IMG/VR virus record: IMGVR_UViG_3300032282_006300
Span: 59,831 to 123,830 of that record
Direction: 5' to 3' (one strand)
Length of the DNA stretch: 64,000 bases
Origin: a virus
The position numbers were made by a program, and so were the translations under genes. Below the pieces are notes generated by a model, which ran no database searches, was not told where the DNA came from, and saw only the letters and a list, made by a program, of their open reading frames with translations. Below, one piece after another: positions 48,001-59,944 of the stretch. Every line of letters starts with the position of its first letter. Position 1 is the first letter of the stretch.

Positions 48001-48612
48001 TTAAACCACCGTCTTTATAATAGTTTGTGGGCCATTATATTCAGATTCTTTCCAACCAATACCATCTGAAATTCTGTTTAAATAAGCGTCAACAGCATCA
48101 GATGCTTTAGCAGCCATGATTCCGTGACTGCTTCCTACGCCAACGGTACTTGGCGAAAGATTTTCCACAATAAAAAGATCAAGAATGTATCCGTGCGAGA
48201 ATTTACCTACGCGATATTGAACAGAACCCCCACCATCGGGATCGCTAATAGATGAGATATAAACCAAAAATTTCCAGTCTTTTGGCGGATAAGAAAAAAT
48301 TGCAGGATCTTTAGTAGGCGTTCCCGTAGAATTATTGTTACTAGATTGGTAATCCATCATATCCCGAATTTTGGCGGTAAAAGCGTTTGCGAGCCTCCAA
48401 GACAAGCCTTCTTCGTCCGGCAAAGAATGGTCTTGCCCAAAATTTCCTTCAATCATCAAATCGCCCAAAGTGGTTCCAACTACTTGGACAACACGTCCAC
48501 CCAACGTTTGAATTTCGGCAGTTTCAATTTGAAATTGCCATTGCACATTGTTTGGATCAATGCGAAATAAAATAGATGGCCCATTTTCAAATCCCAGACT
48601 TGCGACACCCAT
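48001..48612 (-). CDS. Tail protein upstream of the hub block
   Basis: A 203-residue protein. The N-terminal part (PSILFRIDPNNVQWQFQIET, then GGRVVQVVGTTLGDLMIEG) resembles baseplate/tail-tip proteins that lie after the tape measure (gp53-like or LysM-bearing proteins), but without a diagnostic LysM repeat. It directly follows the tape measure gene in the transcript. Confidence 0.6.
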   Translation of the reverse strand: MGVASLGFENGPSILFRIDPNNVQWQFQIETAEIQTLGGRVVQVVGTTLGDLMIEGNFGQDHSLPDEEGLSWRLANAFTAKIRDMMDYQSSNNNSTGTPTKDPAIFSYPPKDWKFLVYISSISDPDGGGSVQYRVGKFSHGYILDLFIVENLSPSTVGVGSSHGIMAAKASDAVDAYLNRISDGIGWKESEYNGPQTIIKTVV

Positions 48613-50729
48613 TATACAGTCTTCTTACGGGGGGGATGAACGAGAGTTGCAGGAGAAATAGGTCTTGTTTTTGGTTTACCACCTCTGTCGGCTATTTTGG
48701 TTGTCTTTGAAGGATTAGAACCAGAACCATGATTATCTCTTATTTTAGTACCAGTGCTTGGTTTAATTGGGTGAACTCCACCGCTGTTGGGCAACAAAGA
48801 GAGCAATTTGGATGCTTCTGGTGTCAAACCAATTCGTCCAATAATTTCAGAACCATCAATTGTTACAGAAACTGAAGAACCTGAAGATCCAGTAGAATCG
48901 GATGTTCCACTAGCCGCCGAAGTTCCTGAATTACTGGTTCCAGCAAGTTCTGCAATTTTTTGTTCTTGTGTTGCATCTGCACCGCGTTCAGCCGCCATTT
49001 CGGCAATTGTTGCATCTTGATTGGCTTTTGTGGCGGTATTAATTTTAGCCAAAAATGCTCTTTGTTGTTCTGGTGTACTTATTTCTGCGGGCGTACTAAC
49101 TGGTGTAGTTGTACCTGATGCCCCATCGGCTCCCAAGTAATCACGAGCCGCATTGAAGGCAAGGAGGGCAGGAGAGTGATCAGCAGCCCAAGCAATCGCT
49201 TTTTTGTCTTTGTTCACTATAGAATTGACCGTTTTTTTGTCAAAGTTTACTGCAGAAGTAATCGCCTTTTTTTCAAAGTCCAGTACAGATGACAAGACAC
49301 TCTTACCTTGATTATTTTTACTTGTTAAAGGAGATGTTTTAATTCCAATGTCGCCTTTGCCTGCAATATTCATGACAATCCATGTCATTGCGGCATCGGG
49401 ATTTGCAAATGACCTACCACTCAAACCAGCGGCAACATCTTGAACAGCATCTGTGTTTTGTCCAGTTTTTTGAGCGGCATCAAAACCAATATTTGCCGCT
49501 AAAGCATCATTACCTTGAAGTTCACCGGCGCCACCTGCACTTTGAACGCCTTGTTTAACTGCTTCAACAAAAGGTGCCCCAAAAGATTCTAAAATTTGCG
49601 CTTGATCCACGGCACTGTTCATTGCCATATATTTAATTGGATCTTTTCTTTGCATTTGGATGGCTTCGACTTGACTCATGCCAAAACGAGAGGCAACCAT
49701 ATACCTTCGACTACGGCTAAACACTCCTGAATTGTCAACATTTTGTGCATAACCTCGGCCATACGATGTTGATGCTTTAGTTACAATGTTTGCAGCGGCA
49801 GTAGCCCCACCACCAAAACCGGAAGTAATTGCTGTATCCATTGTTCCCAAAAATTGTGTACGTGCCATTTGTGCATTTACACCCGCCCTACCTGCGGTGT
49901 CAGCAACTTCACCCAAAGATGCGGCTAATTTGGAAAAACTAACGTCTGCGGAGCGACTTGCTACTTGCAGGGCTTGCAAACCTTCTCCAACGGTTTGTCC
50001 ATACCTGGATTTGCCCGCATACAAAAAATCTAAAGCCGATTCTCGGTCTTGTCCATTTACAACACTTCCAATGCCAGAAGCAAACATTGATCCTACTTTA
50101 TGGCCCAAATCTTTATTTGTATCTCCGGCAAAAAAATTAGATTGAAAATTGCGTTTATTGTAACTGCTATAACCTAAAGATGTTACGCCTTTAAAAGCAG
50201 ACCTTGCTTCTTCTTCGCTAAAAACATTGGTACCACGAGCGGTTTGAGCATACATTTCTTCTTTACCGCGTTCCCAAAAACCTGCGGCATTAGATCCGCC
50301 AATCACATTTTGGTAAACTAAGTTTTTGTTTCGTTGATTGGCGGCTTCATTAAAAGTATCAAGCAACAAACCCACACCGGGAATTGATCGCCATACAGTA
50401 TCTACAAGACCTTCTTGTCTTCCCGAAGAACTTTCAGGTTTTCCTGCTCCAGTAGGCATTACAGATCCAGATCCGCCAGACCCTCCAGGTCCTCCGGAAT
50501 TTCCAGATCCGCCAGACCTTCCAGACCACCCGCCACCGGAATTTGTAGACAGAGCAGTGTTGTTGTATCCGGCATTAGTAGTCAAAACAGAGGCATTGCC
50601 ACCCATGCCAACTTTTTGCATATTACTCATACTGCCGCTGATAGAACTTAAAACATGGTTCATTTGTTGTAATTGTTGAACCAACATGTTGTTTTCTTGG
50701 GGCATCAAGCCGCCATTTTCTTCAGCCAT
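48612..50729 (-). CDS. Tail tape measure protein
   Basis: A 705-residue protein starting at the ATG at 50729 (MAEENGG), coupled to the upstream gene (TAATG). The N-terminal 100 residues contain a Gly/Ser-rich stretch; the rest is helical with many Ala, Gln and Asn residues, as in tape measure proteins. The tail and C-terminus are Thr/Ser-rich and basic. By the usual 1.5 Å per residue, it would set a tail of roughly 100 nm. Position right after the assembly chaperones is classic. Confidence 0.82.
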   Translation of the reverse strand: MAEENGGLMPQENNMLVQQLQQMNHVLSSISGSMSNMQKVGMGGNASVLTTNAGYNNTALSTNSGGGWSGRSGGSGNSGGPGGSGGSGSVMPTGAGKPESSSGRQEGLVDTVWRSIPGVGLLLDTFNEAANQRNKNLVYQNVIGGSNAAGFWERGKEEMYAQTARGTNVFSEEEARSAFKGVTSLGYSSYNKRNFQSNFFAGDTNKDLGHKVGSMFASGIGSVVNGQDRESALDFLYAGKSRYGQTVGEGLQALQVASRSADVSFSKLAASLGEVADTAGRAGVNAQMARTQFLGTMDTAITSGFGGGATAAANIVTKASTSYGRGYAQNVDNSGVFSRSRRYMVASRFGMSQVEAIQMQRKDPIKYMAMNSAVDQAQILESFGAPFVEAVKQGVQSAGGAGELQGNDALAANIGFDAAQKTGQNTDAVQDVAAGLSGRSFANPDAAMTWIVMNIAGKGDIGIKTSPLTSKNNQGKSVLSSVLDFEKKAITSAVNFDKKTVNSIVNKDKKAIAWAADHSPALLAFNAARDYLGADGASGTTTPVSTPAEISTPEQQRAFLAKINTATKANQDATIAEMAAERGADATQEQKIAELAGTSNSGTSAASGTSDSTGSSGSSVSVTIDGSEIIGRIGLTPEASKLLSLLPNSGGVHPIKPSTGTKIRDNHGSGSNPSKTTKIADRGGKPKTRPISPATLVHPPRKKTV

Positions 50730-51606
50730 TAAAACCACTCGCTTTCAACCGTATTATTTTCGGGTACGGATACGGTGGTATCAGAAAGCAATTCTTGAAG
50801 TTTTTCGAATTCAACAAAATCATTTTCAGTTGGGGATTCCCAAGCAACACCGGAAAAATCGTAATCGGCGTTTGGATCATCAATATCTGAAGTTGTTTCG
50901 CTTGTGTTTGAATTATACAATTTTTCTACATCATAATTACCAGAAGAAACAAGACTTCGTTTAAATTCTTCAAAATTTTTCTTGTTATTGTTCAAGTCAT
51001 CTGCAAATATAAGCATAGACAAACCTAGACTTTGTACGTTAGACAACTTGACCCCCTTATATAAACCCTGACGCTCGGCTAGACGGAGTTGGCGTTCAAG
51101 CCAAGGGTCTGTGATTCCGTCCAGCCCGATGCATTTCCCATGCTCTCAATGACCTTTTCGGCCCGAGCCTCGAGTTGCAAATACTCCTCGTAAATTTTTT
51201 TGATCGTATAAGTATACCAACGACCTTTGACAAAATTAAAACATTGATACGCCCACGCGTAACCCAAAGTTTCTTCTTGAATAGGTGTTGGCAAACTTTT
51301 ACCATCAATAGTTTCAACACATAGGGCCGCGATTGCAGTTTCGTATGCCCGAGTTACACCAATAGTTTCTTGGTAATCTTTGGTAAGTGTGGCCACCGCG
51401 AGATATTCATCAATGGTGAGGGTGCGGATAACAAATTTGTGGCCAAGCCATTCAAATTGCGAAGTCAACGCACCAAGGTAATTTAAACCATCAAAATCTT
51501 TTGCATATTGAGGGTCAAATTCCGGAAGTTCTTCTTCCAGGATCTCTTCTTCTTGATTTACTTCACTTTCAAGAGGAGTTTCAAGTTCCTCTTTGTCCAC
51601 CGGCAT
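50729..51606 (-). CDS. Tail assembly chaperone, long form made by -1 frameshift
   Basis: The short chaperone frame is read to the slip site GGGAAAT (51133-51139), where a shift of -1 enters a frame open down to the stop at 50729. The product would be about 292 residues. Just after the slip the new frame reads GLDGITDPWLERQL, then RQGLYKGVKLSNVQ, a coherent protein-like sequence that the short frame lacks. This arrangement equals lambda G/G-T: the shared N-terminal part and the extended form both assist tail tube polymerisation and are not in the virion. A TTG with GGGGG upstream at 51046 could also start the extension alone. Confidence 0.75.
51079..51606 (-). CDS. Tail assembly chaperone, short form (G-like)
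   Basis: A 175-residue acidic N-terminal chaperone (LEEELPEFDPQ near the start) with an ordered core (GALTSQFEWLGHKFVIRTL). Start is the ATG at 51606, with AAAGGAAATATC upstream; the earlier in-frame start is less likely. It lies between tube and tape measure, where chaperones belong. The late-gene style hairpin CCGGC-ATCTA-GCCGG (51621-51635) sits just before it. Confidence 0.78.
   Translation of the reverse strand: MPVDKEELETPLESEVNQEEEILEEELPEFDPQYAKDFDGLNYLGALTSQFEWLGHKFVIRTLTIDEYLAVATLTKDYQETIGVTRAYETAIAALCVETIDGKSLPTPIQEETLGYAWAYQCFNFVKGRWYTYTIKKIYEEYLQLEARAEKVIESMGNASGWTESQTLGLNANSV
51133..51139 (-). other. -1 ribosomal frameshift slippery site
   Basis: On the minus strand the heptamer reads G GGA AAT in the short frame, an exact X_XXY_YYZ site of the same class as lambda's GGGAAAG. 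It lies about 54 bases before the short-form stop, and both frames stay open across it in the direction required. Confidence 0.8.
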
Positions 51607-51644
51607 GATATTTCCTTTCCCCGGCATCTAGCCGGTGGTGAGAG

Positions 51645-52157
51645 TTACTTAGTTAGAGATGTGTAGTGCGTGTAAGCAATCGTAATCCCCTTGGTAACAG
51701 ACAAAGCGCCAACTGTAATAGCGTCACCATCGTTAATGTCAACAACAACACAGTTATGGTAATTTTTACCACGCCAACGAGAAGGTTGGTTTTCTGTACC
51801 CGGAGGTTTGATCACTGTTTGGCAAGTAACGTAGTTAGGATCGCGAGCAAGGCGTTGGAAAATTTCAACAATGTTGTAAGTTCCACTCAAACCAGCAAGT
51901 TGTTCCCAAACCGCAGTATTCCAAAGTTCGTTGATTTGCAAACTCAAAGTTCCACCCTGCAGAACGCGGGAAGTTGCAATCTCAACTGGGTGGATTTGAC
52001 CCAATGGGTGAATAAATTGGTACGGCTGGCCGGGACCGAGGTCCGACCATGCACGCTGACCGGTGTCTTCAATAGTCTGGCAAAACGCGATCGTTTTTCC
52101 ACGATATTTAAAGGTAGTATAACCACTACCTACTACACGTACCTTAGTTTGAGGCAT
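51645..52157 (-). CDS. Tail tube protein
   Basis: A 170-residue protein in the tube position directly downstream of the sheath gene. It reads as a beta-rich barrel (GGTLSLQINELWNTAVWE, then NCVVVDINDGDAITVG), the composition of contractile-tail tube proteins, which stack as hexamers inside the sheath. Size is typical (T4 gp19 163 residues). Shine-Dalgarno is weak but spacing and order support the call. Confidence 0.75.
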   Translation of the reverse strand: MPQTKVRVVGSGYTTFKYRGKTIAFCQTIEDTGQRAWSDLGPGQPYQFIHPLGQIHPVEIATSRVLQGGTLSLQINELWNTAVWEQLAGLSGTYNIVEIFQRLARDPNYVTCQTVIKPPGTENQPSRWRGKNYHNCVVVDINDGDAITVGALSVTKGITIAYTHYTSLTK

Positions 52158-52170
52158 TTTTTATACTCCC

Positions 52171-53871
52171 CTATGCCGGTGTTTCGGTGACGGTGCCAGA
52201 ATTCAAATCAATACTAAATTCAACATTAATGTAGTTCAAAGGAATTGCAGGCAAGTAAGCAAATTTACAGTCAATGACTGTAGGATCTCCCGTGGGAGCA
52301 GTTTCTTGGCGAACAAGCAAATTTTGCCAATCAACAATAATTTCGTCATCCTTGGCACGTTCCAGAATGCCGGACAAGATGCTCTTAACTTCACTTGTGG
52401 TTTCATAGGTAATTGGTTCACCAATAAGATCCGCATTTTCCAAACCATTGTAAACCGACTGGAAGAGAGCATCAGAAATACGGGTAAGACTGATTTCGCG
52501 GTAGTTAAGGGCCCGCATATCGGTCGAAACACCGTGGCGAATTGTAAACCGAGAAAGTCGGTCAATTTCAGTAACTGCCACACCACTAGAAGAAAGATTG
52601 TTCTTGTCGTTTTGTGTCCAAAGATTGATATCGTATGGAAAACTGGTAAAACCAGAAACGATTTGTTTGGTCAACCCGCGGTTTGGCTTATTGCTGGCCA
52701 ACATACCCGCGTACGCAACAGCAAGCCAAGATCCATCGGCGGCCAAAATTGGCTTAGCACCAGCGATAGCAAGATTTACGCGGTTGGGGTAAGCAACGAC
52801 GATGCGCTTGTCTTGCAAATTTTGTGCAAGTGCCGTATGCAATTCAATATTGGTTTTTGTTGTTAAGTCATCAACCAAGGTAGCAGGCGCACCAACAATC
52901 CCGATTCGACCAAAACCGGCGGTAGAGGCTGCATTAATTGAGGCTTGAAAACTTGTGCAAAATGCTTCAAAAGAAGAAGAATCGCCCATTGTGCTATCTG
53001 CACTTACAGTTAGCAAAGGAACTACAACGCCTACGTGATAATCAGATGAAATTTTTAAATAAGCATCTTCTAATTGGTCGGAATAATTTCCAATATTTGA
53101 ATTGGTCGCAACGAGCATAATTTGAGTAGCCCCATTGTCAAATGCAATTTTGGCTGCAGTTGTCAACGGAGAATTAATAGTTGCATCTTTGGTAATTGGG
53201 TCAATTGTAAAAGCATCGCCATATTGAGCCGAAACAGCAAAATAATCTGAATAAATTCCTGGAACAAAATAACCAAGATTTACGTAATTGTAAGAAACAA
53301 CAACTTTGTTTGTAGAGTCAATATTTGTAGGACTTCCACCATCAATACGTACAACAAGAGTTGTATCAGTTTCGGCACCCAAATCGGGAACATCGGGAAT
53401 AATCAACAAAGAATATTCACCATCAACCAGAGGGGTACCTGCGCTATTTTTTACAACCACTGTGTTAGCAATAACGCCCGTGTAATATAGATTTGCATAT
53501 CCAGCAACCGTAAGTTCTACTTCGGTATCTGTGTCTGTTGCGTTGTTGCTAAGAGTGATAGTATTTCCATCTTCTGGATCAACTGCAAAAGAATCAATTA
53601 CAGTGTCTACGGGAATTCCCGCCCCTGATATAGGAAGACCAACTTTTAACGATGAAATGTTTGAAACATTTGTAATAACATCGCTACCTGATGTAACATC
53701 ACCATTAATAGTAATGTCCGTTAGAGTAATTTCTTCAACGTATTGTTGGTATCCACGAGATGGTCCAATAATACAAGCGAGACTTGTAATTGCGCCACTT
53801 GCGGTCACAATAGGGCGAGATACGTCTTCGACATAAATGCCCGGTGGGTTATAACCTGTTCCGAATGCCAC
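52171..53871 (-). CDS. Tail sheath protein
   Basis: A 566-residue protein starting with GTG. The N-terminus PPGIYVEDVSRPI is the usual sheath start, and the C-terminal third (SRFTIRHGVSTD, YREISLTRISDAL) is the conserved sheath core that contracts around the tube. Residues 45-125 contain an inserted domain (TINGDVTSGSDVITNVS) with a repeated-motif look, probably exposed on the tail surface. AGGAGG and the late-gene element (copy B) precede it. This gene proves a contractile tail. Confidence 0.92.
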   Translation of the reverse strand: MAFGTGYNPPGIYVEDVSRPIVTASGAITSLACIIGPSRGYQQYVEEITLTDITINGDVTSGSDVITNVSNISSLKVGLPISGAGIPVDTVIDSFAVDPEDGNTITLSNNATDTDTEVELTVAGYANLYYTGVIANTVVVKNSAGTPLVDGEYSLLIIPDVPDLGAETDTTLVVRIDGGSPTNIDSTNKVVVSYNYVNLGYFVPGIYSDYFAVSAQYGDAFTIDPITKDATINSPLTTAAKIAFDNGATQIMLVATNSNIGNYSDQLEDAYLKISSDYHVGVVVPLLTVSADSTMGDSSSFEAFCTSFQASINAASTAGFGRIGIVGAPATLVDDLTTKTNIELHTALAQNLQDKRIVVAYPNRVNLAIAGAKPILAADGSWLAVAYAGMLASNKPNRGLTKQIVSGFTSFPYDINLWTQNDKNNLSSSGVAVTEIDRLSRFTIRHGVSTDMRALNYREISLTRISDALFQSVYNGLENADLIGEPITYETTSEVKSILSGILERAKDDEIIVDWQNLLVRQETAPTGDPTVIDCKFAYLPAIPLNYINVEFSIDLNSGTVTETPA

Positions 53872-53897
53872 CCTAAGCCTCCTATAGACTAACGGTT

Positions 53898-53935
53898 CCT
53901 ACCCTTTCGGCGGGATTAAAGGCAAGAGGGACAGG
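53898..53935 (-). promoter_or_regulatory. Late-gene upstream element, copy B
   Basis: CCTGTC, 21 bases, then GAAAGGGTAGG on the minus strand, 5 bases after the stop of the upstream gene and upstream of the sheath gene. CCUGUCC and GGGUAGG could pair as a 7-bp RNA stem including two G-U pairs. It is the most structured of the five copies. Confidence 0.65.
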
Positions 53936-53940
53936 ATAAA

Positions 53941-54594
53941 TTAATGCCAATCGTTGATTAGGCCGGTTGAGGGTGGATCTTCCGGAAAAGCGTCGGTAAT
54001 TGAAGGATCGTAATATGGTCGCATTTCAACAATTTTAATATCAGAAAGCCTGTAAAGTGCCCCATTTTGAACGTCGGGAATAAATTCTCCAATTACGTTA
54101 ACGTTCAAGGTTCGTTCATAAATAATCTCATCTGTGCCCCAAGGAGTTCCTGGGGCCGCATTGTTTCCACGAGGCTGAACGGTATCAAAATCAACGTTGG
54201 TTGCAATAAACTCATTGTCTTCAATTGTGTGGCGAAATACTGAAGTTTCTGGGGCAGATAGACCAAATGCTAAAATTTTAACCAATTCATCATACAAACG
54301 GTCGCGTTCATAAGAAGAAAGGGCGACTACCGTATATGAAGCATAACCAGAAAAACGCCAGCGGGTAAATGGTACTGGCCCCAAATTAGTTTCTTTAAAT
54401 TCGATATGTCCGGTTCCGGCAATTTTTAAAGCATCGGTATCGTCATAATCTACCCAAATTCCGGGATAATCTTGTTCTTGAATGGGGTATTCAATACCGA
54501 TTTTGGTGTTCTGCCATTCAGCGATCAAATAATCCTCATTCAAGGTATTTTTCAACGCTTCAACAAGCAACGTTTTAAGCGGTGCCAGATACAT
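53941..54594 (-). CDS. Neck/tail completion protein
   Basis: A 217-residue protein encoded just before the sheath, where tail terminator or neck proteins usually lie. It has a helical start (LKTLLVEALKNTLNED) and beta-rich C-terminal half (PDVQNGALYRLSDIKIVE). Assignment is positional; no diagnostic motif. Confidence 0.55.
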   Translation of the reverse strand: MYLAPLKTLLVEALKNTLNEDYLIAEWQNTKIGIEYPIQEQDYPGIWVDYDDTDALKIAGTGHIEFKETNLGPVPFTRWRFSGYASYTVVALSSYERDRLYDELVKILAFGLSAPETSVFRHTIEDNEFIATNVDFDTVQPRGNNAAPGTPWGTDEIIYERTLNVNVIGEFIPDVQNGALYRLSDIKIVEMRPYYDPSITDAFPEDPPSTGLINDWH

Positions 54595-54616
54595 CAGAAC
54601 ACATCCAATACACTAA

Positions 54617-55327
54617 TCATTTATCCATCCGCCCGGCCCAAGTTCCATCGGTTACATAGATAATTGTTGGCAAAAAACCGTATCGTTGTGAGACGGTGGT
54701 TAAAGAGTTGTTAAGGAACAGTCTAGGTTCTAAACCGGGATGGCGCCAACGCACACCAGTGTTGCCTTTTGAAATTTGACCACCAATACTGTTTCCATTT
54801 TCATCTTTTGTTCCGGCGGCATTTCTAGAACCGATTCTTCCGGGCGCTCCTGGATAAGAGGCAGGTTTGTCAGATACAAGATATTTGGCGCCGGTGTTGG
54901 GATCTTTATGAAATTTTTGAATTCTTGTACCTTTTTTGGCGGCTTTACGAAAAATCAAAGTTTGTTGGCGACCATCTACCGTTGTTCGAGTTTTAGCCTT
55001 TGGATTTTTAGCCTTAATAGCACCACCGGGATCGTTAACCCACATGGGAATAGTTTTGCCTGCCAAACTATTCATTGTAAAAGCACGAATACCTCGGTCT
55101 TGATACCAAACATATTTATCTTGCCACATAACACCAAAAAATCCTGGTCCGTAAACGGGTTCAATACGATCTGCGGCCGCACCAGTTACTTTTGGCATTT
55201 GTCTGCGTGCTTCACTTGTTGCTTGAAAAGCCATTTCGTAGGCTTTTGACATTTCTAACCCTTTGATCTTCATGATCAAACGATCAGGCGATTGAGAAAG
55301 AACGATCTCTGCGGTGGTAGATAGCAC
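54617..55327 (-). CDS. Head-tail connector-type protein
   Basis: A 236-residue protein with a helical N-terminal region (SKAYEMAFQATSEARRQM) and basic segments (KAKNPKAKTRTTVDGRQQ, FRKAAKKGTRIQ). This charge pattern fits proteins that sit at the head-tail junction or contact DNA. Gene order supports a connector, but no family motif is recognised. Confidence 0.5.
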   Translation of the reverse strand: MLSTTAEIVLSQSPDRLIMKIKGLEMSKAYEMAFQATSEARRQMPKVTGAAADRIEPVYGPGFFGVMWQDKYVWYQDRGIRAFTMNSLAGKTIPMWVNDPGGAIKAKNPKAKTRTTVDGRQQTLIFRKAAKKGTRIQKFHKDPNTGAKYLVSDKPASYPGAPGRIGSRNAAGTKDENGNSIGGQISKGNTGVRWRHPGLEPRLFLNNSLTTVSQRYGFLPTIIYVTDGTWAGRMDK

Positions 55328-55329
55328 AA

Positions 55330-56070
55330 TTAATCCTCATCGGCGGGAATTAACGGTGCACGGATAATCTCAAAATCAGAAAAATTTGCTGGTTGTTGAG
55401 GGTGAATATTTAAAATTCCGCGCAAAACGTCTTTTGAAAAAGGAATATCGTAAGCAGGCGAAGTTGGATCTTCTTCAGCAGCGCGAGTATGGTTATACGT
55501 TAAATTTGATTGTCGTTGCCAAGGGTGAGAAAAACCGGAACGAAGAGTCATACGCGCGGGGGTGCGCAAACGGTAACGAACATTGTTTGTGCGAAAAACG
55601 TAATCACCATTTAATACGCGAAAATCGGGGGTTGTTTCTACAGTTAGTTCTTGAGTGTGAACTACACCGCGGGCTTGAAATGCTTCAGAATCGTCGGCAT
55701 CTGTGAAAATCGCCGGACGAACGATAATGGCTCGAAAACCGCCTTCGAAAGTGGTACCAAAACAATCAGGGCACTTGAATTGGCTGGACTGCCCGTAAGC
55801 CTCCGCAATTTTGCCCTGAGACACATAACAAGTTGGGCAACGGCCGACTAAACCTTTTTGAAAATCTGGAAGGTGCCACATAAGGGCAAATACGCAATAT
55901 TCGCCGACCGAATATAGGGCTTGGATGTGCCTTTGGCGTTCTTGTTCCACAGCCCAGTTCTGGGTTTTACGGACGTAATAGGGGTTACGGTACTTTTCCG
56001 GCTGTCCGTCATTGGGGTCCTCAATAAGAACCTCGTTGCCTGGAACGATGTTTTCCGTCATTTTACCCAC
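55330..56070 (-). CDS. Head-tail adaptor-like protein with zinc site
   Basis: A 246-residue protein. A four-cysteine site, CPTC and CPDC (about residues 78-102), can bind zinc; flanking strands look like a rubredoxin-like knuckle. The C-terminus is rich in aromatic and charged residues. It is the first gene after the late element copy E and before connector-type genes. The start may be GTG (VGKMTEN) or the ATG three codons later; the latter has no clear ribosome site. Confidence 0.55.
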   Translation of the reverse strand: MGKMTENIVPGNEVLIEDPNDGQPEKYRNPYYVRKTQNWAVEQERQRHIQALYSVGEYCVFALMWHLPDFQKGLVGRCPTCYVSQGKIAEAYGQSSQFKCPDCFGTTFEGGFRAIIVRPAIFTDADDSEAFQARGVVHTQELTVETTPDFRVLNGDYVFRTNNVRYRLRTPARMTLRSGFSHPWQRQSNLTYNHTRAAEEDPTSPAYDIPFSKDVLRGILNIHPQQPANFSDFEIIRAPLIPADED

Positions 56071-56084
56071 TTAAATCGGCTCTA

Positions 56085-56118
56085 ACCTTTTCATAGCCAA
56101 AAAGGGGGTTGGAACAGG
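56085..56118 (-). promoter_or_regulatory. Late-gene upstream element, copy E
   Basis: A weaker copy: CCTGTT, 20 bases, GAAAAGGT on the minus strand, three bases after the stop of the lectin-like fibre gene, before the connector genes. Confidence 0.5.
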
Positions 56119-56121
56119 CTA

Positions 56122-57521
56122 TTAGCGGGATATGCCGTAGCCGCGCCTATAGCCAGATGGGGTTGGGTTTGGGTCTGGGTAATTCAAGACATAATTGCCG
56201 TAATCATCATCATTATAACCCCCAACGCGAATGTAATAGGTCTCTAAAGGTGTCGGGGTAAAAACAACTAGGGACGTATTGTTACCACCGCCTTCGTCGG
56301 CAGATGCGATCTCAACCAAATCTTCAATAGCAATTCCCGTGTAAATAAAAAGATAGGTGTCAAAATCTGAACCAATAGTGTGAATGATTGCGTCGCCAAC
56401 AAAATTTGCGTTTGGTACCCATTTAAACCAAACGCTATGTAATGTAGAACCTGGTTCGTTATCTTCAGGACCAGAATATGTATTATCTCCGCTTATTGAA
56501 GTACCGCTCAATAATGTGGCGTTGGCAAAATAATCATTTTCAACTGGGGGAATCGCAACAAAAGGAAGGGAATTGTCGGATATTTCGCTGGTGCCAATGG
56601 CGTTTGTTACAGTGTAATTAATGTATAAAGAACCAAATTGTGGATAATTTCGAACATCGTCTACAATACTTAACCCAGTGGGGTCTTGCCCATTATTAAT
56701 GTATTGAAAGTCAGAAATAAGTTCATTGGCTGAATTATAAAGATAAGAATGGAAATTTGTAATTGCAGATCCACCATTGTCGGGATAACCATAAGTTCTG
56801 ACAACATTGGGATAATAATCATAAATATCAAAAATTGGCGTGTTCGGTTTGGCGGGAACGCTAGACGCAGGAGTTGTTCCTCCAATCAAAGTTGCGCTAT
56901 TGAGATTCCATGTACCGTATGCTCCACCCGTCGCGGCGGCAATAAAAAATCTAACATTAACATTACGCGAAGGTAACGTAATGTTCGTCGGATTAAGAAT
57001 GTTGGTTCCATCTTTTAATAATTGAAAAGAATAGGTAGAACCGCTAACGTAATTAGCCACTAATTTATAATTATGTATTCCAGTAAAACTAAGACCGTTA
57101 ACGGTTGAAATAACGGTACTGTTATTTCCATGTGTTGTTCTTTTACGTACTTGAAGATTGCTGTACCATTGACTGCAAAGAAATCCAACACCTGCAGGAC
57201 GATTAAGAGAATTATAATAATTTTCCCAACCTAGATCTCCACCATCGCCACCAATAGAAAATTCGTTTTCTTGATCGGCATAATAAATTCCAACATTAAA
57301 ACCGTCTGCTAAACCGGAAGCGTTCATGTCAAAATTAAATTCAAATGGGCGCATTGAAAAAGCAGATTTTGTTACAATATTTCCAACTTGGGAAGTGCTG
57401 GCGGCTAAATTAGCACAAGCAACAGTAAGAGAAGCATTTCCATTGGCCTGCCACTGGGCGCTGTTGGAAGAGTTGGGCGGATTTACAATTGTAGTCCACG
57501 ATGGATCGGTAACATAAGGCA

Positions 57522-57522
<1 letters not shown>
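56122..57522 (-). CDS. Lectin-like tail fibre/adhesin
   Basis: A 466-residue protein. Residues about 40-215 look like a concanavalin-type carbohydrate-binding domain (PFEFNFDMNASGLADGFN, then GGAYGTWNLNS). A fibronectin-III-like segment follows (about 225-310), and the C-terminal 135 residues resemble a PPC-type domain (NDYFANATLLSG, VWFKWVPNA, DFDTYLFIYTG). All three are surface-binding folds, so it probably recognises host or capsular carbohydrate. It abuts the beta-propeller fibre gene with no gap. Confidence 0.7.
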
Positions 57523-59876
<2,354 letters not shown>

Positions 59877-59907
59877 TTCACGCCCTACCGGTGGGAGTTA
59901 CATCTAC

Positions 59908-59942
59908 ACTCTTTCAGGGGCCTAATTTGGGCCCGAGACAGG
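59908..59942 (-). promoter_or_regulatory. Late-gene upstream element, copy C
   Basis: CCTGTC, 21 bases, GAAAGAGT on the minus strand, with a GGGCC-CAAATTA-GGCCC hairpin between the boxes. It lies two bases after the stop of the upstream gene and before the beta-propeller fibre gene. Confidence 0.6.
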
Positions 59943-59944
59943 GT

